Assembly (NCBI GenBank): GCA_031401675.1
Contig: JANNRR010000085.1
Location: 24,932 to 88,931, forward strand
Origin: JANNRR01 sp031401675
GTDB lineage: Bacteria > Pseudomonadota > Alphaproteobacteria > Rhodobacterales > Rhodobacteraceae
DNA length: 64,000 bases
Direction: 5' to 3'
Shown: piece after piece, positions 1 through 7,981 of the stretch
How positions within the stretch are numbered: the first letter of the stretch is position 1
Layout: the number at the start of each line of letters is the position of its first letter
The notes under the pieces: model-generated
Told to the model about the DNA's origin: nothing
The model's input: only the letters and a program-made list of their open reading frames with translations
Databases searched by the model: none
Translations under genes and position numbers: made by a program

Positions 1-1987
1 GACGCAGTGGTTTTTCCGCATTTCGGCCTATTCCGAGGAGTTGCTGACGGCACTGGACGGGCTGACCCACTGGCCCGACAAGGTGCGGCTGATGCAGGCG
101 AACTGGATCGGCAAGTCGCGCGGCCTGCAATTCGCCTTTTCCACCGTCGGCGCGCCCGACGGCTTCGACCGGTTGGAGGTTTACACCACCCGGCCCGACA
201 CGCTGATGGGTGCAACCTTTGCGGCAATCAGCCCCGATCATCCGCTTGCCAAATATCTGGAACGGCACGATCCGGCGGTGGCAGCGTTCGTGGCCGAGTG
301 CCGCAAGGTCGGCACCTCGGAAGAGGCGCTGGAAAAGGCGGAAAAGCGCGGTCTCGATACCGGTATCCGTGTACGGCATCCGTTCGACACCGCGTGGGAA
401 CTGCCGGTCTATATCGCCAACTTCATCCTGATGGACTACGGCACCGGTGCAGTGTTCGGCTGCCCGGCGCATGACCAGCGCGATCTGGACTTCGCGCGGA
501 AATACGGGCTGGACGTGCTGGACGTCTTCACCCCGACCACCCGCGACGACCGTGTTGAAGATCAGGCCTTCGTACCGCTCAAATCCGAACCGGTGCGCTA
601 TGTCCGCGGCTTTGCCGGCAGCGATCTGCAGACCGGCGAGGCGGCGATAACAGCCGCCATCGCCTTCTGCGAAGCCAACGGCGTCGGCCACGGCGTCACC
701 AACTACCGGCTGCGTGACTGGGGCCTCAGCCGCCAGCGCTATTGGGGCTGCCCGATTCCGGTGATCCACTGCGCCAGTTGCGGCGTGGTGCCGGAGGCCA
801 AAGCCAATCTGCCGGTCCGCCTGCCCGATGATGTCACCTTTGACAAGCCCGGCAACCCGCTGGACCGGCATCCGACCTGGCGCGCCTGCACCTGCCCGAA
901 GTGCGGGGCGGCAGCGCAGCGCGAAACCGACACGATGGATACGTTCGTCGATTCGTCGTGGTATTACGCCCGCTTCACCGCGCCGCAGGCGGCCACCCCC
1001 ACCGTGGCCGAGGATGCCGCCTACTGGATGAACGTCGATCAGTATATCGGCGGCGTCGAGCATGCGATCCTGCACCTCCTCTATTCCCGCTTCTTCGCCC
1101 GCGCCATGCATGCCACCGGCCACCTGCCGGCCAGCGCCGTTGAGCCGTTCGACGCGCTGTTCACCCAGGGCATGGTGACGCACGAGATTTACCTGACCCG
1201 CGACAATACGGCCCGCCCGGCATACCACCTTCCCGAAGAGGTCGAGGACGGCAAGCTGAAGGCGACCGGGCAGGCGGTCGAGGTAATCCCTTCGGCCAAG
1301 ATGTCGAAATCGAAAAAGAACGTCGTCGATCCGCTGGCGATCATTTCCGCCTTCGGTGCCGACACCGCGCGCTGGTTCATCCTGTCCGACAGCCCGCCTG
1401 AACGCGATGTGGAATGGACGGCCTCCGGTGCCGAAGCCGCATTCCGGCATCTGGGCCGGGTCTGGCGGCTGGCTGACGAGTGCGGCAAGCGCGGCGGCGG
1501 CGATGCGGCGCAGGACCCGGCGCTGATCCGCGCCACCCACCGCGCCATTCACGAGGTGACGCAGGGGATCGAGGGATTTGCCTTCAACAAGGCCATCGCC
1601 AAACTTTACGAATTCACCAACAGCGTCGCGAAATCGGATGCCTCGGCCGAGGCAAAGACTGAAGCGATGCGCACCATGGCGCAGCTGATGTCGCCGATCG
1701 CGCCGCACCTGGCCGAAGACATCTGGGCAATGCTCGGCGGAGCCGGGCTGGTGGCGCAGGCGCGCTGGCCAAAGGCCGATCCGGCGTTGCTCGTCTCCGA
1801 CCATGTGGTCCTGCCGATCCAGATCAACGGCAAACGCCGGGCGGAAATCAGCGTGCCAAAGGATATGGCTCCGACCGAGGTTGAAAAGCTGGTTCTGGCG
1901 GATGAGACTGTGATCCGGGTGCTGGCTGGCAGCCCCCCGAAAAAGCTGATCGTGGTGCCGGGGCGCATCGTCAATGTGGTCATCTAG
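1..1987 (+). CDS. leuS: Leucyl-tRNA synthetase, 5'-truncated by window edge
   Basis: Class I aminoacyl-tRNA synthetase that charges tRNA-Leu with leucine in the cytoplasm. The reading frame is open from base 2, so the gene starts upstream; about 660 C-terminal residues are present. Visible parts are the CP1 editing-domain region, two Cys-x2-Cys pairs of an inserted zinc ribbon (around bases 775-910), the catalytic core, the KMSKS loop (bases 1298-1312, KMSKSKKNVVDP context), and the C-terminal anticodon-binding domain ending GRIVNVVI. The N-terminal HIGH motif is outside the window. The stop overlaps the start of lptE by 14 nt, and the leuS-lptE-holA order is common in alphaproteobacteria. 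Identification is secure. Confidence 0.98.
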   Translation, partial: TQWFFRISAYSEELLTALDGLTHWPDKVRLMQANWIGKSRGLQFAFSTVGAPDGFDRLEVYTTRPDTLMGATFAAISPDHPLAKYLERHDPAVAAFVAECRKVGTSEEALEKAEKRGLDTGIRVRHPFDTAWELPVYIANFILMDYGTGAVFGCPAHDQRDLDFARKYGLDVLDVFTPTTRDDRVEDQAFVPLKSEPVRYVRGFAGSDLQTGEAAITAAIAFCEANGVGHGVTNYRLRDWGLSRQRYWGCPIPVIHCASCGVVPEAKANLPVRLPDDVTFDKPGNPLDRHPTWRACTCPKCGAAAQRETDTMDTFVDSSWYYARFTAPQAATPTVAEDAAYWMNVDQYIGGVEHAILHLLYSRFFARAMHATGHLPASAVEPFDALFTQGMVTHEIYLTRDNTARPAYHLPEEVEDGKLKATGQAVEVIPSAKMSKSKKNVVDPLAIISAFGADTARWFILSDSPPERDVEWTASGAEAAFRHLGRVWRLADECGKRGGGDAAQDPALIRATHRAIHEVTQGIEGFAFNKAIAKLYEFTNSVAKSDASAEAKTEAMRTMAQLMSPIAPHLAEDIWAMLGGAGLVAQARWPKADPALLVSDHVVLPIQINGKRRAEISVPKDMAPTEVEKLVLADETVIRVLAGSPPKKLIVVPGRIVNVVI

Positions 1988-2468
1988 CCGCCGAACCATC
2001 CTCCACCTTCTGGCCGCGCTGGCACTGGCCGCCTGCGGCTTTGAACCGGCGTTCGGCCCCGGCGGCGCTGCAACCAAACTGCAGACCAGCATCCAGGTCG
2101 ACGCGCCGGCCGACAAGAACAGCTTCGATCTGGTCGAGCGGCTGGAACAGCGGCTGGGCCGCAGCCGCGCCCCGGCCTACGGCCTTGGCTATTCGATTGC
2201 GACGCTGGTGACCGGCGTCGGCATCACGCCCGACAACGCAATCATCCGCTACAGTGTCACCGGCAGCGTCCGGTTCGCCCTGACCGATCTGGCGACCGGG
2301 GCGCAACTGACCTCGGGCACCGTCGAAAGCTTTACCTCCTATTCGGCCAGCGGCACCACGGTCAGCACGCTTGCGGCCGAACGCGATGCCAACGCCCGTC
2401 TGATGCGGCTGCTGGCAGATCAGATCGTGGCCCGGCTGATCGCGACATCCGGGGCCTGGGGCCGGTGA
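1974..2468 (+). CDS. lptE: LPS-assembly lipoprotein LptE
   Basis: Predicted outer-membrane lipoprotein that plugs LptD and helps insert lipopolysaccharide into the outer leaflet. The 164-residue protein starts with a short hydrophobic signal and a lipobox ending LALAAC, with the lipidated Cys near residue 21 followed by GFEP, the usual LptE beginning. The rest is a small alpha/beta domain with no other motif. The start lies inside the end of leuS, and the stop shares a GTGA overlap with holA, so the three genes are translationally coupled. The call rests on the lipobox, length and the leuS-holA context; sequence conservation in LptE is low. Confidence 0.88.
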   Translation: MWSSSRRTILHLLAALALAACGFEPAFGPGGAATKLQTSIQVDAPADKNSFDLVERLEQRLGRSRAPAYGLGYSIATLVTGVGITPDNAIIRYSVTGSVRFALTDLATGAQLTSGTVESFTSYSASGTTVSTLAAERDANARLMRLLADQIVARLIATSGAWGR

Positions 2469-3499
2469 AACTGACCGGAGCCGAGGCTGTACGCTACTTT
2501 GCCCACCCCGATCCCAAACGCGCGGGGCTGTTGATCTTTGGTGCGGACGGCATGCGGGTGGCGCTCCGGCGGCAACAGGTGATCGCCGCCCTGATCGGCC
2601 CGGAAGCCGAGGCCGAGATGCGGCTGACCCGGCTGCAGGCCGCCGTGCTGCGCAAGGACCCCGCCGCGCTGATCGATGCGGTAAAGGCGCGCGGCTTCTT
2701 TCCCGGGCCGCGCGTGGTCCTTCTGGAAGAGGCCGGCGACACCGCCGCCGAAGCCGTGGCGACCGCTCTGGCCGATTGGCGCGACGGCGACGCGATGATC
2801 GTGGTCACGGCGGGCAGCCTTGCCGCCAAATCGGCGCTGCGCAAAGCGGTCGAGGATCATCGCAACGCCGTTGCCATCGGCATCTACGACGACCCGCCCA
2901 GCCGCGACGAGATCGAGGCGACATTGCAGAAATCGGGGCTCGCCGGCATCGGGCGCGAAGTGATGAACGATCTCATGTCCCTGGCCCGAGATCTCGATCC
3001 CGGCGACTTCCGACAAACCGTCGAAAAGATCGCGCTCTACAAATGGGGTGATCCCACGCCGCTGACCGCCGACGATCTGGCCGCCTGCGCCCCCGCCACG
3101 ATCGAGGCAGAGGTTGACGATATCCTGAACATCGTCGCCGAAGCCCGGACGCCCGAAGTTGCGATCGTGCTGCGCCGGCTTGAAGGCCAGGGCGTGGCCG
3201 CCGTGACCCTGTGCATCGGTGCCACCCGGCATTTCCGCGCCCTGCACGCCGCCACCACGGATCCCGGCGGCGCTGCGGCAGGCATCGCCAGGGTCAGGCC
3301 GCCGATCTTCGGGCCACGCCGCGACCGCATGCTGCGACAGGCGCAGGGCTGGGGCCGGGTCAAGCTGGAACAGGCGCTCGACCTTCTGGTCGAGGCTGAC
3401 CTGTCGCTGCGCGCCGCCGGGCAACGCGCCCCGGCAATGGCCGTGATGGAGCGGGCGCTGATCCGGCTGGCGATGCTGGGCAGCCGAAGCGGGCCGTGA
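2465..3499 (+). CDS. holA: DNA polymerase III subunit delta
   Basis: Delta subunit of the clamp loader, which opens the beta sliding clamp for loading on DNA. The protein has 344 residues, a normal length for the family. It begins MKLTGAEAVRYFAHPD and then has the strand-turn FGADGMRVALRRQQ typical of HolA in place of a working Walker A loop. The middle holds the ATPase-like domain 2 and the C-terminus the helical collar domain. The GTG start overlaps the lptE stop by 4 nt (GTGA). A weak stem (cttgcc/ggcaag, 3511-3527) follows the stop, before the convergent flavoprotein gene. Confidence 0.95.
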   Translation: MKLTGAEAVRYFAHPDPKRAGLLIFGADGMRVALRRQQVIAALIGPEAEAEMRLTRLQAAVLRKDPAALIDAVKARGFFPGPRVVLLEEAGDTAAEAVATALADWRDGDAMIVVTAGSLAAKSALRKAVEDHRNAVAIGIYDDPPSRDEIEATLQKSGLAGIGREVMNDLMSLARDLDPGDFRQTVEKIALYKWGDPTPLTADDLAACAPATIEAEVDDILNIVAEARTPEVAIVLRRLEGQGVAAVTLCIGATRHFRALHAATTDPGGAAAGIARVRPPIFGPRRDRMLRQAQGWGRVKLEQALDLLVEADLSLRAAGQRAPAMAVMERALIRLAMLGSRSGP

Positions 3500-3564
3500 T
3501 CGCCAGAAGGCTTGCCGGCGCGGCAAGATAAGGCAGCCGGTCCCAGGTCCAACGCAAGACCCCG

Positions 3565-4731
3565 CTATCCCAGTTTTACCGCAAGCCGGGCTGCTGCCGC
3601 CTGCCCGGCCCAGCGTCCGGTGGCCAGGCAAGCGGTCAGCAGATAACCGCCCGTCGGCGCTTCCCAATCCAGCATTTCGCCCGCCGCAAACACCCCCGGC
3701 AGCGCCCGCAGTTCCAGTCCATCCGTCACCGCGCCCCGGCGGATGCCGCCCGCAACCGAAATCGCCTCGTCCAGCGGGCGCGGGCCAAGGTGCCGCACCG
3801 GCAGCGCCTTGATTGATGCCGCCAGCGCCGCCGTTTCCTGAAACGGCCGCCCGAATTCATGCAGCAACGCGATCTTCACCGGATCAAGCCGCAACGCCTT
3901 GCGCAGATGGTTGCTCAGACTGCGGCTTCCCCGTCCTTCAAGACGCGCCGAAACTTCTGCCAAATCCATATTCGGCAGCAGGTCAAGGTGCAGCGCCGCG
4001 CCGTCGCGCATGGCGCGAGACACGGCATAAAGCCCGCTCCCCTCGATCCCGCGTGCCGAGACTACGAACTCACCCCGGTCCCGCAAGCCACCGGCGCGCA
4101 AGGCAACCCCTTTCACCGGCAGCCCGAAATGTCGCTGCATCGGGGCCGACCAGTCCACGGCAAAACCGATGTTGGCGGGCTGGAAAGGCGCAACTTCGAC
4201 CCCCTGCGCCGCCAGCCACGGCGTCCACGCCCCGTCCGACCCAAGCCGCGCCCAACTGGCCCCGCCAAGCGCCAGCACCGTCACCAATGGATGCAGCACC
4301 TGCCGCCCGGCAGCCGTATCGAAGACAAAGCCGCCGCCGTCAAAGCCGGTCCACCGCCATCGGGTCCGCAGATCCACCCCCAACTCCGCCAGCCGCCGCA
4401 GCCAGGCCCGCAGCAGCGGCGAGCCTTTCATTGCCACCGGAAACACCCGGCCAGAGGTTCCGGTGAACACCGGCACACCCAGTCCCCTCGCCCAATCCTG
4501 AACCTCTGCCGGTCCAAACTCCGCAAGCATCGGGGCCAGCCAGTCCGCACCTTCGGCGAAGCGCCCGACAAATCCGGCCAGATTCTCGGCCTTGGTCAGG
4601 TTCAGCCCGGACTTGCCCGCCATCAGGAACTTCCGCCCGGCGCTCGGCTTGGCCTCGCAGATCACCACCTTGTGACCGGCCCGCGCCAACTGCTCGGCAG
4701 CCATCAGCCCCGCCGGTCCGGCCCCGATCAC
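3565..4731 (-). CDS. FAD-dependent flavoprotein (TIGR03862 / HI0933-like family), start doubtful
   Basis: NAD(P)/FAD-dependent oxidoreductase of the HI0933/BaiN-like group; its substrate is unknown. The N-terminal dinucleotide-binding loop IGAGPAGLMAAEQL is at the very start, followed by GRKFLMAGKSGLNLT, which is diagnostic of the group, and a C-terminal FAD-contact segment LPGVFAAGEMLDWEAPTGGY. The only usual in-frame start is GTG at 4731. That would remove most of the first Rossmann strand, because in-frame codons just upstream read TRALV. An in-frame TAG lies further upstream with no ATG, GTG or TTG in between. An ATG 20 nt before the GTG is out of frame by one base, so a small indel near the start is possible. 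Confidence 0.85.
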   Translation of the reverse strand: MIGAGPAGLMAAEQLARAGHKVVICEAKPSAGRKFLMAGKSGLNLTKAENLAGFVGRFAEGADWLAPMLAEFGPAEVQDWARGLGVPVFTGTSGRVFPVAMKGSPLLRAWLRRLAELGVDLRTRWRWTGFDGGGFVFDTAAGRQVLHPLVTVLALGGASWARLGSDGAWTPWLAAQGVEVAPFQPANIGFAVDWSAPMQRHFGLPVKGVALRAGGLRDRGEFVVSARGIEGSGLYAVSRAMRDGAALHLDLLPNMDLAEVSARLEGRGSRSLSNHLRKALRLDPVKIALLHEFGRPFQETAALAASIKALPVRHLGPRPLDEAISVAGGIRRGAVTDGLELRALPGVFAAGEMLDWEAPTGGYLLTACLATGRWAGQAAAARLAVKLG

Positions 4732-4889
4732 CAGCGCCCTTGTGGCTTCATGACCCAGTTTGCCGGTGCCGACGATGATCCAATGCCCTTTTATCTGCCG
4801 AAGTGGTGCGAAGAGCCGGTGCCCGGTTCCGGCCTATCCCATTCGCGCACCGGGCAACAGGGCGTCGGCCAGGCGGGCCGTTGACCGGC

Positions 4890-5717
4890 CTATGCAATCC
4901 GGGTGATCTTGCCCTCAGTCGCAACGCATTCCCGCTCAAGGAAGCCTGCTACATCCCCGGCGATCTGTTCCCAGCCCGGCTCCTGCAGCAGCCAATGGGC
5001 ATGGCCATCGTAAATCCGGGGCGTCACCTTCAACTGTTGCGCCGTCCATTTCACCAGTCTGGTCTCGACAATGCGGTCGTCGCGCCCGCCCGCCACAAAC
5101 GCCGGGCAGTTGATCCTGGCGAAATCGATCCGGTACGACCCGAAAATCATCTCGCGGTAAACCTTGCCGGATTCATGCACCAGCGTCTGGTGAATGGCTG
5201 GCCGCTGTGCCACCGGCATGGCGTTCAGGGCAATGGTGGAACAGCCACCGGCACCGGGGATGATTGGGCGCCCGGTCAGAATGCGCGGCATCATCGGCAG
5301 ATAGGTCGGCAGTGCCACCGGTTGCGCTGTCAGCTTGGTAGCTGGCGCCGGACACAACAGCACCATGGCCCGCGCCCGACCAAGCTCGGCAATCTTTTGC
5401 GCGATCAGCCCGCCAAGGCTGTGGCCGACGATGATCGGCATTTCGTCAAGCGTATCGATCACTTGCAGCGTATCCTCGACGTAGTCGGCGATCCGCAGCC
5501 CCTTGGCACGCGCCGGGCCGACACCCGCCCGGCCCCGGCGCGATGCTGCAACCGTGCGCCAGCCGCGTTGGCCGAAATAGTCCAGCCAGCCGGCAAAAGC
5601 GGCATGCCCGACAAAACTGCCATGAATGAACAGCAGTGGCGGTCGGGCCGGGTCGCCCGCCGTCTGCATTGCCGGAAACCCGGCCACGGGGGTCGACGTC
5701 AAGATACTTTTTTCCAT
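4890..5717 (-). CDS. Alpha/beta hydrolase
   Basis: Soluble alpha/beta-hydrolase fold enzyme, 275 residues, probably an esterase or lipase-like hydrolase; substrate unknown. It shows the oxyanion-hole segment LLFIHGSF near residue 30, the nucleophile elbow GHSLGG near residue 100 with the catalytic Ser, an acid-containing strand FVAGGRDDRIV, and the catalytic His in DGHAHWLLQEPGWEQ near the C-terminus. A strong AGGAGG ribosome site sits five bases before the ATG. It is divergent from a MarR-family regulator gene, with three 21-bp repeats between them, so it is probably the regulator's target. Confidence 0.9.
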   Translation of the reverse strand: MEKSILTSTPVAGFPAMQTAGDPARPPLLFIHGSFVGHAAFAGWLDYFGQRGWRTVAASRRGRAGVGPARAKGLRIADYVEDTLQVIDTLDEMPIIVGHSLGGLIAQKIAELGRARAMVLLCPAPATKLTAQPVALPTYLPMMPRILTGRPIIPGAGGCSTIALNAMPVAQRPAIHQTLVHESGKVYREMIFGSYRIDFARINCPAFVAGGRDDRIVETRLVKWTAQQLKVTPRIYDGHAHWLLQEPGWEQIAGDVAGFLERECVATEGKITRIA

Positions 5718-5769
5718 TCCATCCTCCTGATCTGGTTTGCCGGATTAGGCGCTGACGGGGGGTTGAGTC

Positions 5770-5832
5770 TGTCAACCTCCTTGCCTATATTGTCAACGAG
5801 CTTGCCTAGTTTGTCAAGCTGCTTGCCTAATT
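5770..5832. promoter_or_regulatory. Three tandem 21-bp operator-like repeats between hydrolase and marR
   Basis: Three adjacent 21-bp units lie at 5770-5790, 5791-5811 and 5812-5832. Fifteen of 21 positions are the same in all three: TGTCAA, four variable bases, CTTGCCTA, two variable bases, T. Each unit holds an imperfect inverted repeat (GTCAAG-like and CTTGCC-like arms). The 21-bp period puts every unit on the same face of the helix. On the minus strand the TGTCAA cores read TTGACA, a -35 consensus. The location between a regulator and its divergent neighbour suggests a multi-site MarR operator; this is inferred, not shown. Confidence 0.7.
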
Positions 5833-5845
5833 TTATGGAACCAGC

Positions 5846-6316
5846 ATGAGCGAGCCGGAATTCAGAGCCAAACGAGAACAGGTGTTGCTGCGGCTGTTGC
5901 TGCGCGTTACCCGGGCGATGACGGTCGAAACCGTCACCCGGATGCAGGCGCGCGGCGTCGCCGGCATGCAGCCCGGCTATCCGCGACTGCTCGGCAATCT
6001 TGATACCGATGGCACTCGGCTGTCCGCGCTCGCGCGCCGGATGGGGGTGACACGGCAGGCAGTGGCGCAACTGGTCGCCGAGATCGAAAAAGCCGGTTTC
6101 GTGGCCCGCACGCCCGACCCCGAAGATGGGCGTGGCGTGATCGTCCGCTTTACCCCGACGGGCCGCGCAGCACTGGCCATCGCCGTAGAGATCATGACCG
6201 CCATCGAAACGGACTATGCAAGAATCATCAGCGCCTCGGGCATGACCGAATTGAAATCCATGCTGAAGGCGATTCTGGATGAAACCGACCCGACCACCGC
6301 CTTTGGCATGGATTGA
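5846..6316 (+). CDS. MarR-family transcriptional regulator
   Basis: Winged helix-turn-helix regulator of 156 residues, the usual MarR length. The DNA-binding part is about residues 50-105 (LSALARRMGVTRQAVAQ as the HTH, then EKAGFVARTPDPEDGR as the wing with the conserved D-x-R). Helices on both sides would form the dimer interface. The start ATG lies 13 bp from the last of three 21-bp repeats, so it probably represses itself and the divergent alpha/beta hydrolase. The ligand is unknown. It ends 24 bp before the convergent MscS gene. Confidence 0.93.
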   Translation: MSEPEFRAKREQVLLRLLLRVTRAMTVETVTRMQARGVAGMQPGYPRLLGNLDTDGTRLSALARRMGVTRQAVAQLVAEIEKAGFVARTPDPEDGRGVIVRFTPTGRAALAIAVEIMTAIETDYARIISASGMTELKSMLKAILDETDPTTAFGMD

Positions 6317-6340
6317 GCGCCGAGCAATCCGGCCCCGCCT

Positions 6341-7654
6341 CTACTTCGGCAGCCCGCCCTTGATCTCGATCACCCGCTGCGGATAGGGCATCTCGATCCC
6401 GTTGGCCTTCAGCGCGTTCCAGATCGCGAACAGTACCGGGCTGCCGTACTTGTTCTTGCCGTCGTCCAGACCGCTGACCCAGTATTCCACCGCAAAATCC
6501 ACGGCGCTTTCGCCAAAGCCCTTCAGCTCGCAATCCGGCCCGTCGGGCTGTTTCAGCACGAACGGCAGCGCCGCCACCGCCGTCTCGATGATTTCAGGCA
6601 CCAGATTGATATCTGTGTCATAACTGACCGAGAAAGCCGCTTCATAGCGGTTGGCGCTGCCCTGATCGGAATAGTTGATGACCCGCGTGGTGATGAAGTG
6701 CTCGTTCGGCACCACGATCCAGCGCCCGTCAAAGGTTTCCAGAACGCAGGCCCGCGCCGTCATCCGGACGATGGTGCCCTTTTCGCCGCCATCCAGCTCC
6801 ACATAGTCGCCGACCGTGGTCTGACCTTCGATCAACAGGATGATCCCGGAAATGAAGTTGGCCGCAATCTGCTGCAACCCCAGCCCGATGCCGACGCCAA
6901 GCGCGCCGCCGATCACCGCCAGCGCCGTCAGATCGATCCCCATGATCGACATCAAGAGCAGGAACGCCGCACCGAAAATCACCACTTCGGCAGTCTTTAC
7001 CGCCAGTTCGCGGGTCGCCGGGCGCAGTTCGGCCTGGGCCTTGATGTAATCCGCCGACTGCCGGTTCGACCACGACCCCAGCCAGAACAAAAGCCCGCCG
7101 GCAATCGCCCCCCGCAACAGCGCCATTACGCTGAACGAGATGTTGCCCAGATCGACGCTCATCGCATTTAGCCGCAGGCTGACGTCATCCAGCAGACCAA
7201 CGGCATAAAGTGCTGCAACCGGCACCAGCACATAGCGCCCCAACAACCGCAGGAACGGATCGGTCAGCACCTTGCGCACCGCCACCAGCGCCGCGATCAG
7301 AACGAACACCCGCTTGCCAAATGCGATCACGTCGCCAGAGCCGAACAGCGACCGCGTCACCTGCTCGCCGGCCGCCGTGAAGCCATAGGCCAGAAGCGGC
7401 AGCAACAGCGGCAGGAACCGCAACAGGAACCGCCGGGCCGTGGCAAACATGCTGGCCTGACCCTCGGCGGGTGCAATCAGCCGCTGCAGCCTTGGCAGTG
7501 CCCAACCCGCCACGAACCGCGCCAGCACCCAGGCCGCAACCAAAAGCGCGAATTGCGACCAGGCCGCCGGGCTGATCAGCCAGTCGCGCGCCAGTTGCCA
7601 GGCTTGCCGTGCAAAGTCCAGCGCCTGCCCGACAATCTCCGGCTGCCCGTCCAT
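6341..7654 (-). CDS. Small-conductance mechanosensitive channel (MscS family)
   Basis: Inner-membrane channel protein that releases solutes on hypo-osmotic shock. From the chosen start it has 437 residues: several hydrophobic segments in the first half, then the MscS pore helix and beta domain (GVGIGLGLQQIAANFISG, GDYVELDGGEKGTIVRM, VVPNEHFITTRVINYS), and the alpha/beta C-terminal cage. The frame stays open further upstream to 7792, but the ATG at 7654 has a GGAGG site five bases before it and begins MDGQPEIVGQ, so it is preferred. It is convergent with the MarR gene. Confidence 0.93.
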   Translation of the reverse strand: MDGQPEIVGQALDFARQAWQLARDWLISPAAWSQFALLVAAWVLARFVAGWALPRLQRLIAPAEGQASMFATARRFLLRFLPLLLPLLAYGFTAAGEQVTRSLFGSGDVIAFGKRVFVLIAALVAVRKVLTDPFLRLLGRYVLVPVAALYAVGLLDDVSLRLNAMSVDLGNISFSVMALLRGAIAGGLLFWLGSWSNRQSADYIKAQAELRPATRELAVKTAEVVIFGAAFLLLMSIMGIDLTALAVIGGALGVGIGLGLQQIAANFISGIILLIEGQTTVGDYVELDGGEKGTIVRMTARACVLETFDGRWIVVPNEHFITTRVINYSDQGSANRYEAAFSVSYDTDINLVPEIIETAVAALPFVLKQPDGPDCELKGFGESAVDFAVEYWVSGLDDGKNKYGSPVLFAIWNALKANGIEMPYPQRVIEIKGGLPK

Positions 7655-7981
7655 CTTGCCTCCGCGCCCCAAGCCGGGAAATCCGTCATACTGTGGCATC
7701 AAGCCCGACCCCTGCCTCAGGTCAAGCCATTCCGCAAACGCCCGGCACCCGCCGCCCCGCCCGCACACCGGCTTCCGGCCACTGTCCGCCACCCCACCGC
7801 AAAGTCCGACCTTTCACCCGATCCGTTGCCCTCCCGCGATCCACCCGGCAGGCCGCCGGTTGTCGGGAAAGTCCGGATATCCCGACCCCTTTGCCGCCAT
7901 TTGCGCCGAGGAAAGCCTTGACCTCGGCCCCGCGCCGAAAGATGCTGCGGCGTGAAATTTTCAAATCGAAAAGGGTTCATT
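7655..7981. other. Intergenic region between divergent mscS and DUF2125 gene
   Basis: About 330 bp without a convincing gene. It must hold the promoters of both divergent genes. Open frames cross it only because of high GC. The last 30 bases before the DUF2125 start are A/T-rich and contain the ribosome site aaaaggg. No palindrome or repeat stood out. Confidence 0.5.
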
